Source: Stromatinia cepivora
Lineage: Eukaryota; Ascomycota; Leotiomycetes; Helotiales; Sclerotiniaceae
Assembly: GCA_014898415.1 (NCBI GenBank)
Contig: RCTD01000001.1
Location: forward strand, 3,844,001 to 3,908,000
Length of the DNA stretch: 64,000 bases
Reading direction: 5' to 3'
A program made the position numbers and the translations under genes. The first letter of the stretch is position 1. Every line of letters starts with the position of its first letter. Below the pieces are notes generated by a model. It was given only the letters and a program-made list of their open reading frames with translations, ran no database searches and was not told the DNA's origin. Positions 37,881 through 49,191 of the stretch are shown here, piece after piece.

Positions 37881-38861
37881 TTATCGTCTTTTCAAAATGG
37901 CGATTACCAACCATCGCTTTCTGGCGATGACATCTCGATCCTCTGCTCCTCTATCTGTAGCCCACTCTCTCTCGACACCGTTGGCATCTCTCTCATAGAT
38001 GGATTCTATTTCCAACCCAGCTGCCGCCAGCTTTTCCTCTTCGAAGAATCCACGCATTAATTCCCGGCCTGTGTGAAATCCCGCACAGATCCAAGCCCTA
38101 TATATTCATTGAATCAGTACTTCTGCCAAAGGGGGAATTCCATCCACTCATCTGTGCCCACCTCAATAATCTCCACTAGGTAGGGGGCAGAGAACACAAA
38201 AAGAACGAAACAACTCCTTCACCACTCACCACCCATCTTCCTTCAAAAACCACCTGATTGACTTCAAAAGATTCTCATGCTGCCATGGCATCCACAAACA
38301 ATCCGACGCAATCACCCTACTAAAACTCTCTTTATTATCCATGGAAAATTTATCGTCCAAAACTCCCCATTCATGACCCTGTACAGTCACATCACCGAAT
38401 CCATTCGCCTCGATATTCTTCGCTACATTCGTCCGTAAATTCGCAAGCACGTTTTCATCAGGATAATCACTAAGAACCACCTCTTTTGCACCCATCAACG
38501 CAGTCACGATCCCCGCTAACCCAGTCCCACTTCCCACTTCTAAAACTCTCTCCCCAGTAACCTCCCATCGTTCCCTACCGCCTCTCTTCTCATCCCCCTC
38601 TTCAAAAAACTCAGCTAGTTGTAATCCTGCATTCCATAAATAATGCGCGAATAATAGACGACCTTTTTCGCCTGCTGGCGCAGATAATTCTAAGATTATC
38701 TCGCCTAATGTTGGAGATGTATATACAATGTGGTGATCTTTATCGCCGTGTTGGTTTTGGATATCGTCGGGGAAGAGCACGGAAAGGGAGGTTTGGAGAT
38801 AGTCTTCGGGTTCTGTGTATTCGGGCTCGACGCGGATTTTGTCGGTTAGGATGCGAGACAT
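37881..38861 (-). CDS. EFM7: EFM7-type protein N-terminal/lysine methyltransferase
   Basis: Exon 1 is 38861-38230 and exon 2 is 38097-37881 on the minus strand, giving 282 residues. The SAM-binding motif VLEVGSGTGLAG lies at about 106-117, followed by the acidic motif II VVLSDYPDENVLANL. The class-specific features LLFAHYLWNAGLQLAEF before motif I, ASDCLWMPWQHENLL, and VCAGFHTGR-like CAGFHTGRELM after the intron match Efm7/Nnt1. In yeast, Efm7 methylates the N-terminal glycine and adjacent lysine of elongation factor eEF1A; the older name reflects resemblance to nicotinamide N-methyltransferase. It converges with the preceding gene: the stop codons lie 175 bp apart. Confidence 0.93.
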
Positions 38862-40970
38862 TTTTGGGGGATGGGGATGGGATTTTGAATGTTTGATGGG
38901 ATTTCGTTGTTATGGTAGGGATGTTGATTTTTTTTTGGTGCTAAGTGTGAGTACTAGCTTTGGCTTGGAAGGTGGGGTGGTAGCGGGTTGTGGGGTGCAA
39001 GGATTAGCGTTGCGGGACGACCCCTCACACGTGATTCTTAACTTACGAAAAGGAGACGGGTGTTAAGAATCTTTGAAAAATTGACGTAGTAGGTTGATGG
39101 TTATGGTATCTGGGTGCTTTTGAAGAAACGTAATTTTAAGTTATTAGATAGTTGAAGGAAGTGACCCTATACTCATAGAGGTTGGCGTGTCGGCAATATG
39201 GAAGAGCATTGTTGGCAAGCGGTTTCGAGGACGATACCGGGGGAGCTTTTGGTGTTGACGCTAGGAAATTAAGTTACTTATGGCTACATACTGAATACCT
39301 TACTACTGACAGTGGTTCGGAATATAGATCGTTCGATTTTTGAAGACCAACGAAAGTTTCTCCCGATTTCTGCGTCAAAATCCCTTGGCTTCACTCCAGT
39401 CTGTGACAAAGCCTGCCTTTCTTTCTCTCATGCTCGCGCATCAAACTTATGCCAAAGAGTCCTCATGGCCGTGGATTTCGTGGTAACATTAATACTTAAA
39501 CGTGATCCAGGGCTCCCGGACGATGCCGTGAGCAGACCTTCAAATTGACGAAATAGCCTTGACAACACTATCAGATTTCGAAAGGAATCTTCTTATTGCA
39601 AGAACGATTCTTTCAGCACTTTCTGGGCTAGTTTCCAACTTCAATGTATTATCATCTAATCTATTCTCATTATTACTGCTGTCTTCAAATGCATATATCG
39701 GACTCTTCATGTTAATAACCACTGTCAGTTATTGATAATATGCGACTATCATCACAAATCACACGCGAGACAATCGTTAGGTGTGTAGTTAGCCTCTTTG
39801 ATGGCCCTAACAAGACGGACTTCAATGGGAGTTTTCTGCTAGCTTTGTCTTGGTCTCCATGTTACGATAGGAGTGCAAGAATAGTTGATGATGGATAGAT
39901 CAATAGATGAAAAAGAGCTTTCTGCTCTCTGGCTAGGCCATCATCAGCTTCTTTTTAACTGCAACAGTTTTTGCGGTAGTGAGCATCTTCGCAACTAATG
40001 CTCCTCGGCCGTATCTCGAGGCCAGGCGCGGGCTGTCTAATATTCACCTATGCACCAATTCAAAAGATCTGGGTATGCATTCTTATTGACACGTCAAGGT
40101 CCTGTCCTCAAGTCCGTATGCAACATGAAAACATGGCAAACATCAACCATGTCCTGGATTTAGAAGGCATGAGATTACTACCAGGGCTTAAGTAGAAATA
40201 GTATCAGATATCAAAGTATACGCTCTTTGCAGTCGCAGAGACATACCACTGTTCTGACTGTCAGTCTGTAGACAAAAACTTCTATCACCAGAGAAATTGA
40301 TCTCTAACCATCATTCGGAACCTGCTTTGTCGTCGATCTTTATTAGATGAAGAGCAAGTGACCACGCCCTTTATTAGACAAATACACTGGAGATCTCATG
40401 TCTGTCTACTAACCTACGTTTGAATAAGACCATTGTTGCAGAACATATTTTTGGTGCTCCAACACTCCTCTGTGAGGTTTCGTCTTTCTTCAGGAATTTC
40501 CGTAATACAATCCCCACGCCTCGTTCAACGCATATATACCTCAAGAACTAGGTCATCAGGCATATATGCGCGCGCGCGATCTCTTTGTCGAGCCAGAATT
40601 GCGAATCTTAGCGTAAATGAGGATCTGGACTGTTGGGGCAGTGGAAGTGAATAAGATGCAGTGGGGTCTAAAGGCTACCCCTTGAGCTTAAAAGAATCTA
40701 CTGGAATATCCACTGCAAATCCAAAGGCTTGCATTCAGCAAAAGTCTCGCCTACTGCGACGCAAGGAGTAGGCAGGAAGACATTTAAGAGACAACGAAGT
40801 CCTCTAATTAAGTTGTTCACTGTAGTGGAAACTTGCCGATTCCGTCTGAAGCCTTCAAATCTGCGGCTGGCCATATTTTTGAACCCCACCATTGATAGAT
40901 AATGTGAGATGAGAGATTTTAAATTCAGAGACGCATGCACGTCAGATCTCAAATGGCAAGATTACGTATG
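38862..40970. other. Gene-poor region right of EFM7
   Basis: Nothing can be supported as a gene. Short open frames (for example 39312-39548 plus and 39540-39722 minus) have no recognisable content. Composition is ordinary, unlike the AT-rich block at the right end, so it may contain old gene remnants. Confidence 0.45.
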
Positions 40971-41114
40971 TTCATTGTCATTGTCATTGTCATTGTCATT
41001 GTCATTGTCATTGTCATTGTCATTGTCATTGTCATTGTCATTGTCATTGTCATTGTCATTGTCATTGTCATTGTCATTGTCATTGTCATTGTCATTGTCA
41101 TTGTCATTGTCATT
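40971..41114. repeat. Perfect (ATTGTC)n hexanucleotide array, about 24 copies
   Basis: About 144 bp of uninterrupted CATTGT/ATTGTC units. It reads as Ser-Leu or Val-Ile dipeptides on one strand and Met-Thr on the other only because the unit has no stop codon; no coding context surrounds it. Confidence 0.97.
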
Positions 41115-42291
41115 AAAAGAATAACATACTGCCAGTAAGATATCTCCAGCATAAGGACGGAGCGGACGAGGTTTTTCCGGATGTCAATCTCATTACTCTG
41201 AAGTTCATTTCTGGTTTGTCGTACAGCTGGATGATAAAGGCAATCGCGCTGGACTTGTGTACAGTATCTTCAGCTGTAATTTCCAACTCTATTCCCTGGT
41301 TATCTGAAGGATTTGATAACTACCAGCTCCCAAATATATAGCCAAACTTCGTAGTGTGAGAGATCTTGATTTTCGTATTCACTACCTATCTATATCATAC
41401 ATTCCGAAAGAAGTTGCCATTGACTGTGAGCCCCAATAGCCACTTTTCAGTCCTATCGTGGTGGGCTCATGTTTGTGATGGCGGGTGATATCCTAATTAG
41501 ATGGCGGAGGGGAGTGAAGAGAAAGCTTAGGAGGTGAGTATTGTGCCAATGCCATTGACATCTACATCCCTAAAAACATGTGGGGCTTATTCTATGCATT
41601 TGCTCGAAACTAGAAAGAGCGAAATGTACAAGTTCACAGCATCACTGGATGATGGAAGGACACAAACATAGCTTCATCCGACACATTCGGAATCAGGTGA
41701 TTCCCGAAACATGGATTCATCTTTACCCGTCGATATGATATATCTTGATTAAAATTCCTTATTAAGTACAAGTAAGAAAGGATAACAAATGCCAGTGACC
41801 TCCGGTAATAGCATAATGGGCCGACAAATCATGCCTTCTAAGCAGCAATGATGAAGAGAATGAAAAGCAAAGGAAGAAATGGTCATATCAATATTTTCGA
41901 CAGTAATAGCAAATAGAGAGAAGAAGAGAGAAGCTCGGCATGGAAGTCTGCTGGACAAGAGCATTGCGCGGGACGAACAAGCTTTTTCTAAACCATCGCC
42001 TTATTCTGGTTACAATCCCGGTTTTCCAATAATGACCATTTTCTCTCGCTGGCCCTTTGAAAATATAGTAAACAACAAGCTAAACACAGGCCATAGAGCG
42101 CGAACATCCATCTTTCCTCGCTTAACAAATCCCACCATGCATACATACTGCCAACCAACTCACCACCAACTTACCACATAAAATAATATATATCCAAACA
42201 ACAGCCGTACATTCAGAAACCATTAAAGATGGGAGGCACCACGGGAATGCCTGGATGGCCCGTACAGCCGTAAATATTTCAGCCATCTCTG
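41115..42291. other. Intergenic, no supported gene
   Basis: Ordinary composition with scattered short open frames. Nothing recognisable on either strand. Confidence 0.45.
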
Positions 42292-42730
42292 CTAATGTTC
42301 CCATAGTTCCGGAAATTCAAATCCCATTTGCTTTTCAAATCTATATCTTGGTTTTGACTTGTTGATGATTAGGTGTGTATTGTAGGCATTTTTGTGATGG
42401 ATATGAGAGTAGAGTTTTATTGGCGAGGATGGTGATTCGTTGAGAGGCACGTCACTTTCAACATCCATCTTCGACTTAATATCTTGAAGGAAAGCTAAAC
42501 TGGGAGGCGGCGGAGGGCGCAAGGCCAAACCTGAGACAGTGGTGACTTGTGCAAGTGATATCCATGGCCCTTTACCTTGATATGAGATGTATCATAGAGG
42601 CAATGCGCCAATACCACTTGATGGGTGAGACTAAATCTTTATGTCCATCTACAACTAACATGACTGGTTTCTTTCTTGGGGAATTTACATCAAACGCACC
42701 ACGAAACACTCGGCAATTGGAGCTGCTTCT
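42292..42730 (-). pseudogene. Possible gene fragment of unknown family
   Basis: Two minus-strand segments look coding and join in frame across a 76-nt intron with GTAAAG donor and CTCCCAG acceptor: about 42730-42576 (reads RVFRGAFDVNSPRKKPVM, then LVVDGHKDLVSPIKWYWR) and 42499-42292 (LAFLQDIKSKMDVE ... RYRFEKQMGFEFPELWEH, stop). No start codon fits: an in-frame TGA lies just upstream at 42733-42731, and the Efg1 gene begins about 170 bp further. It may be the surviving 3' end of a decayed gene or a short gene whose first exon I cannot see. I do not recognise it. Confidence 0.3.
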
Positions 42731-42896
42731 TCACAAATGCAGACTGCTGCTTGATTATTGAAGCACAACATGTTATCTCAAGGAACCAAGCATGACTTCT
42801 CGAACGATAAAACAATGCAGCAGTAATAGTAGGCTTTCACCTAAACATGTTTAATAAACGGGTATCGTAATACAGCCCAACTCCATATAATTACAA

Positions 42897-43866
42897 TTAC
42901 TCCTCGAAGAAACCTCCATCACTAACATTGCCGTCTTGAGCCTCATCTGCTCTTGCTCCCTCGACGGCCCCAAACGCTTGATTTTTAGAAAAGCCTGTAG
43001 ACTTATTCTTTGCAATCTTTGTAGCCCTCGAATCTTTCACCCCGCGTTGGGCTCTTCTCTGGCGTCGATTCATTCCTGTAGTATCAATTGATGGAGCTTG
43101 CTCTTCCAGTTTTGGTTTTGGTACTGGCTTCGGTTTTACGAGCTTTCTCTCCGGGAGTTTGATGGGTTTTGTGGATGAAATAGTGGTGTCTGGTTTTCTA
43201 TTCCTTAATCGATCGAGAGTTCCTTCCTCCATGCACTTTTCAACCTCTTTCCACATTGGAGGCTTCGTCTTATCCGCTTCGGTCTCTGCATCCTCTTTCG
43301 AGCCTTTCGGGGGATATAGACTAATATATGTTTCGCTTAGAGGGTGGTATTGAGTGTAATTGAGATCCACCTCAACAATGTGCATCTCTTCCTTCAATTG
43401 CTCGACTTCCTCGGTAGATTGGGTTTCCAGAAGACGTTTTCGAAGCTTCTTTAGTTGTCTAGTAGCCTTTTGACGCTCTAGAATACCAAATTAGTATGAA
43501 AAGTAAGTCCTATGCTGGGAATATCATACCAAAGAATCGAACCATATGGTATTTCTTGATCATTTTCTGTCTAATCTTCTCGGCTTCTGCAGAAGCCAAT
43601 TCCTGCTGATATGCAGCAAGAGCCCGTTCATTCTCTACGCGCACATCTGCAGGAAGATCTTGTGTCCTTTCAAGCTTCCTTGTTGTATCTCTTATCTTCT
43701 TCTTTATGGTATTAACGCTTGAAGCATGGGCTTGTTTCTTGTTGAATGCGGGTTCTGACTTGCGTTTCTTTGCAGGTTTTGGCTCACCACCATAGACTTG
43801 AACTTGTCTAGATGGGTGTACCACTTCTGGGGCCTCTGAATCCGAAAGTTTACGTTTTGGTGCCAT
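42897..43866 (-). CDS. EFG1: rRNA-processing protein Efg1
   Basis: Exon 1 is 43866-43530 and exon 2 is 43477-42897 on the minus strand, giving 305 residues. The start (MAPKRKLSDSEAPEV) is the first ATG. The protein is Lys/Arg/Glu-rich throughout. The family core is clear: SVNTIKKKIRDTTRKLER, DLPADVRVENERALAAYQ, a coiled-coil around EAEKIRQKMIKKYHMVRFF spliced to ERQKATRQLKKLRKRL, then VDLNYTQYHPLSETYISLYP. Yeast Efg1 acts with Bud22 in early 18S rRNA processing in the nucleolus. The basic C-terminal RRQRRAQRGVKDSR stretch could be a nucleolar targeting signal. Confidence 0.94.
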
Positions 43867-44705
43867 AATGTTGTTGGGTTGGATTAAAAATTGTTCTAAT
43901 GTTGAATTTGTTGTAGTGGCTCAGCCTTGTCAAATTTGTTAAACTTACCGAATATTATTTTTCCTCCACACCCACCCACCAATCCGGAATAACTTCGGGA
44001 TGACAAAGCAGGAACATCTTCAAGATAATATGCCAGAAGTATTTTGATTTCCTCCTAACTATCTCTACTTCATTATTTCTCTCACATGTAAAAATTGAAG
44101 ATATTGAAACCACTCCTGATTTAAATCTCATTCCTTCAGTTCTCACGGGGAGAGAATTGCAGAATCAACCTTCAAGGAATACATGGGTTTTGGAAGCTAT
44201 TCAAACTAACAGTTGATTTATAGATCTAGAGACGAAGAGCTACCTGCTGTTCCAAACTTGTTTGGACCACAAAGCCCACGAACTAACAAGTCATTGATAG
44301 CTATCGCTGCCTACTCAGGTGAATTTTACGATTTTTCAGTGGGAAATCTTGGAAATCCAAATTATTGCCTTGAAAACACGGATATTGAAGATTAGCAGGG
44401 CTACGAATTCAAAATCTATCCAGAGCTAGACTCTACCAATCATGAAATTGTGAATGAGGCTATTTTCGATTTCAATTCTTTCAGATTTCGACCGAAACCT
44501 TCAAGCTTTACAACTCCTCATCTAGGGTATGAGTTTTGCAGAGTTGCCCCTTGACTGCAGACAGATCAGCTGATAGCTACTTTCCAGGTTGGAACCGAGA
44601 CCGACTCGGTACTTGGCGATTTAACCAGCCGGATAAGAATCGCAAGCCAATAGGTTCAAGCTGTTAGATCGGAGCAGAGTACCAGACTGGAGCTTTCTAG
44701 CAAAC
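43867..44705. promoter_or_regulatory. Divergent upstream region between Efg1 and Sea4/Mio genes
   Basis: About 840 bp with no supported gene. It must hold both promoters. Short open frames at 43955-44146 (minus) and 44213-44395 (plus) lack any recognisable content. Confidence 0.5.
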
Positions 44706-47700
44706 ATGGACAAGACGGAGGGAATCATTAGATGGTCGCCAAATTCGGCTCGTGCACAGTTTGTCGCGTTCAATCTGAATTATCGAATCCTTCAAGTCTA
44801 TGAGGCCAAGGGTCTCGCACGGCCAGGGAACTTCGAGTATGAGCCCCTATCTCGTTACATTGATATCCCCTCTTTGAATACTTTCGACTGGTCGCCAGTT
44901 GTCGAAGGATTGGTTGCTGTTGGTACTTCTAGTGGCGAGCTTCAATTACTACGAGTTGACGACAATTCTAATGCTGTTCTGTCTCTTTCCATCAAGCAGC
45001 CAAGAGCATGTCAAGCTGTCGCTTTTAACACTACTGGATTACTAGCAATTGGTCTCGAAAGAGTTCGCAATGATGGCTCTCTGCAAATTTGGGATATTAA
45101 TCAACGCCTAGCTGATTGGGACACTTCTCAGCCAGGATGGAAAGTACCAAATAATGCGGTCGAGCCGAGAAAGTTAGAGTCGGCCACCGTGAGTGGACGT
45201 AAAAAAAGCACCCCTGGCGGCGCTACTGACAACAAACAGGTAACTAGCATTAAGTTCTTCGAGGATCAACCGCAAACCCTTGCTATTGGTATCAAGAACT
45301 CTTGTGTCCGAATCCACGACCTCAGAGGTTCGTTAGGTTGCATCTTGTCGGTAACACATACTAAAATAGAATAGATCCAAGTGGTGGAGTAATCACATTT
45401 CAAACTAAATGCAACAATAACCTCACCATCGACTACTCAGACCCTAACTACTTTGCTTCCTCTTCTTTGGATCAGCCCGGACTCATGGTCTGGGATCGAC
45501 GTGTCAGCACTCGAGCTACTGCCTCTCCAATGTACTTGGACGCTTTTGATAACGATGGATATGTTTGGGGGGCCGCTTTGCAATTGAAGAAGGTCATTTC
45601 CACCGACAAACAAGGCTCATATATCAAATCATTGCGATATTGTCGAGAGCAGCGTGGAACTTTGGGTGTTCTCTCAAATGCCGGCCAGCTTCAAATTTTG
45701 AAGACTAACAAGGAGTATTACGATTCTGGCTCTGAAGATGATGTTAAAGGAAGTCCGGAGCTACTTCAAGTCAAGAGGTCGTTTGATCTCGAGTATCCAT
45801 ATTTCGACACAGATCGTGGTCGCAAGCAGGAAGAGAGGATAGTCTCTTTCGATTGGTTAACTCTCGGTACTACCGATCTACAACCCCGTGTTGTTGCATT
45901 GAGGGCTTCTGGATCATTAGAAATCATGCAAACACCGCCTACTAGCACCGATCAGATGATGGACTTCATGCCATGGCAACCACCACATAATCACGATAAA
46001 GTACCATATCATACTTTGATGGATTTTGCAGATGCCACCGAGCGTAGAGCGAACCTTGGCCCTCTTTATGCAAATGAGTTGAAGTTTAATACGGCCGTAT
46101 TTGGGCCAGATGGATACAATACCCCGCATGTTCAAAAGTCGCTAGCGGCTGCTCTTGATAAAGCTCTTGAACGCCCCGAAGCTCCAGCATCAGATGTCAA
46201 GACAGAAACCCCTGGCAGCCAGATTAGCAGGGCATCTTTCACGAAGTCGACTTTTGCGGAAGCTATTGATCGACAGCTTGAGATTGTCAATGACCCGGTT
46301 TCGGAGACATTCGCCAAGGGAGGTGTCGGCGTTGAGAGTGGTCATGGTTCTTTAAACGACAAGCTATCTGCTATGAATCTGTTGAGCAAAATGAAGGCCC
46401 AAGATTCATCAACAACCGAGATTTGCTCAAGCAGGGATATGCATGAGATCTTACTTGAATCTCGCATACCAGCTTCTAAGGCCGATGCTATGCTAATCGA
46501 TAATCTATTCATAGAACGTGCTCTCAACGGTTATTTGTTTGATTGTAATAAAAATAAATCGCTGGTCAAAGAAGATCCATGGCTTAGAGACGTATGGTAT
46601 TGGATTTCAGGTATGTTACTTTTGTGGTGTTTTTGATACTTGCTAATATAATTAGTCGCCGAGAAAGCAGCCAAGGATGATGGCATGCTGTCTTCGGCCC
46701 TTGACCTTAGCTATTTGGGAGTCTATACCTTATGGAACAACAAATTAGGTGGCAAAGCCGAATCAAGACTTGTCGACAGTACTGTTGTTCCTGATCCTAC
46801 TCAGTGGGAAAGACTTATTGCTGTTATCAATAAACGTATTGGCTATGAAGAATATACTGGTGTGCCAACTATGAAGCCACAGCATCGACAACTATGCCTT
46901 GCTCAGTGTGGTTTTGCAAAACCTGCAGCGGAGCTTAGAGAAATTCTCGCCCGTTTAGAAGGAAGAGGAGAATATACCAAAGCAGCTGCACGGGCACTTT
47001 TTGAGGGAGAACCCGAACTCGCAGTCGATATCCTCAGGCGTGGAGACAAAGAGCTAGTATTTGTTGCTGTAGCACTCGATGTTACCACCAAGAGTCCTCC
47101 CAACGTTGATCTCTCCAATTGGAGCAAGACACTTGAAGATCAAGCTCACATGTCTAGAGATCCATATCTCCGAGCTATCTTTGGCTATGTCACAACACGA
47201 GACTGGGAGGTCATCGCAAATGAGACAGCTTTACCATTGAGATATCGCGCTGGAGTTGCTCTAAGATACCTTAGTGACCTTCAACTCACAGAGTGGCTTG
47301 ACAAGGAAATGGAAGAAGCTATCGAACATGGAGATATCGAAGGCATTGTACTTGCCGGAATCACAGACAACATGGTCGATATTTTAGCGAAATATGTTGC
47401 AAAGTTTTTTGACTATCAAACCGCCATCCTAATCATGTCTTTTTGCTACCCGCGATACATTTCCGATATACGCTGCGATGCCTGGCGCCAAAACTATCAA
47501 GCCTATCTAAATCGCCATCAGCAATTCATCCTACGAGTCCAATTTGATCAAGGCTCAGCCAAAAAATCCCGTCAACGAGACGGCATTCCAGTTATTAAAC
47601 CCCCCATCCGCCAAGTCACCGTCCGCTGTCTCTACTGCGATAACCGTTCTTCAAACGATCGTCATAATGCTTCAGGCGCTGCTCCCGTTCCCCCCAATTC

Positions 47701-48028
47701 ATCCGCCGGTCCTTCCTCTGCCGCTGATGAGCGCAATCCTTTAATTTCCAGCGGAATTAATGCCGGTCTTAGCTGTCCTCGCTGTGGTTCGCATTTACCT
47801 CGTTGTGGAATCTGTTTAGAGATTTGTGGTTCTCCGAGGTCGGATAGGCCTGAGCTCTCGAACGATCCGATGGTCAAGAGAATGGGACATCAGTTGACTT
47901 TCTGTATGAAATGTAAACATGCTGCTCATATGGATCATGCGGTAAAGTGGTTTGATAGACATGTGGAGTGTCCAATTGCGGAGTGCAAGTGCCAGTGTAA
48001 CTTTAGGGCTAATGCAGATATTGCTTAA
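44706..48028 (+). CDS. SEA4: SEA/GATOR2 complex subunit Sea4 (Mio), WD40 and zinc-binding
   Basis: Exons 44706-45327, 45375-46610 and 46656-48028 give 1076 residues, close to yeast Sea4. The N-terminal third is a WD40 propeller (IIRWSPNSARAQFVAFNLN, FDWSPVVEGLVAVGTSSG, GLMVWDRR). The middle is alpha-solenoid (LCLAQCGFAKPAAELREIL, DILRRGDKELVFVAVALD). The C terminus is a Cys/His-rich zinc-binding module, CLYCD then CPRCGSHLPRCGICLEICG and CMKCKHAAHMDHAVKWF, as in Mio/Sea4. GATOR2/SEACAT sits on vacuolar membranes and relieves inhibition of TORC1 by SEACIT/GATOR1 in response to amino acids. Intron 1 uses the rare GTTCGT donor yet restores the propeller sequence HDLRDPSGGVITF. Confidence 0.94.
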
Positions 48029-49191
48029 GTTTGCATGGAATGGTAGGATAGGTGATCGGAACGATTCTCAATGGCGTTATGAGTGCACGGATGCATATGG
48101 GTGGATATACCCCTTTCTAGTATGACACTGGAAACTTAGTGACAGAATATAAATGTATTTAACTGTTGTGGATGACCATTCTCACTTATGTTGAAGTTTG
48201 CGAACCATGGTTTGAGATTAGTCCGTAGGGTACAATCCAACAAAAGTGAGCTAACATTGTATTGACCTAGCTCTATCCGGAAATGCAAATGACACCCATT
48301 TCAAGGAGGCCCTGTGTCATAATAAGTAGTTATCACACTCTTTTATCCTGACCCAAACTACCATGTCTAGACAGACAAGATGGGGCAGCATGGAATTTAC
48401 ATTTGCATCTATAGGTACTTTTCTTTTAGTAACAGAACTAAGATGGGTTCCAGTGAACCCATTTATTAGCTGGAATTCCAATCGCGAAAGCCTAGCATAT
48501 ATAACAGAAGACCTTATGTTGATTTCAGTTATTCTTCTTTGACTTGGTTATTTGCTCTCCATTGATCAAATTAGTGGTATAGAAATGTGGGGCAACCTAA
48601 TGAATCATGGGGTTGGGGGTGGTTCTTTGGGCTGATATATTTGACCAACATTAACAAATTTGTTACATTTTTTTAAACCCAAGTCTATGCTGAAAATGTT
48701 TCTGGGCAAGCTGGAAATTGACTGAATTGGTAAAGAAAGAGGATTGATTCAAATTGACCCCTATCTTTGCTCTCCTCTCAGTCCTTTCTTTGTAGTTATC
48801 CAAAAGGAAATGTTTAACACTAAAGTTCACTTTGTAAGCACATTGGTGTGTTTTAGCAAAACCAAGGATTGCTTTTGTCTCTGACATAATCTTAATTTGG
48901 AACTTAAGCTTGCCATATCCTGACCTTTATTGTAGTCTCATTTTGGAATGAAGTAGAGATCAGATAGAATGGATTTCATTGATATACACAGTGGTGATTG
49001 ATGTAGTTTAATTGATATCACATCTGATCAAACTCTCCCCTATGAAGCTTCAAAATCCTTGATATTCATTTTTGGAACAATTTATCTCACAGATTTAATT
49101 ATAGATCAACATAAAGTGTTTTAGTTTTTCACAAAGTTTCGATTAGCTAAAAACATCTTCCTCACTAGCAGTCCAAACAGTGATTGAAATA
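48029..49191. other. Intergenic between convergent Sea4 and NRPS-like genes
   Basis: Moderately AT-rich 3' flanks. One minus-strand open frame at 48663-48887 has no recognisable content. Confidence 0.5.

Noticed and set aside
39312..39722. Two short open frames (78 codons plus, 60 codons minus)
   Set aside because: No recognisable protein features, no splice partners and no coding context.
40909..41152. Open frames of Ser-Leu, Val-Ile and Met-Thr repeats on both strands
   Set aside because: The hexanucleotide array lacks stop codons in several frames; not a gene.
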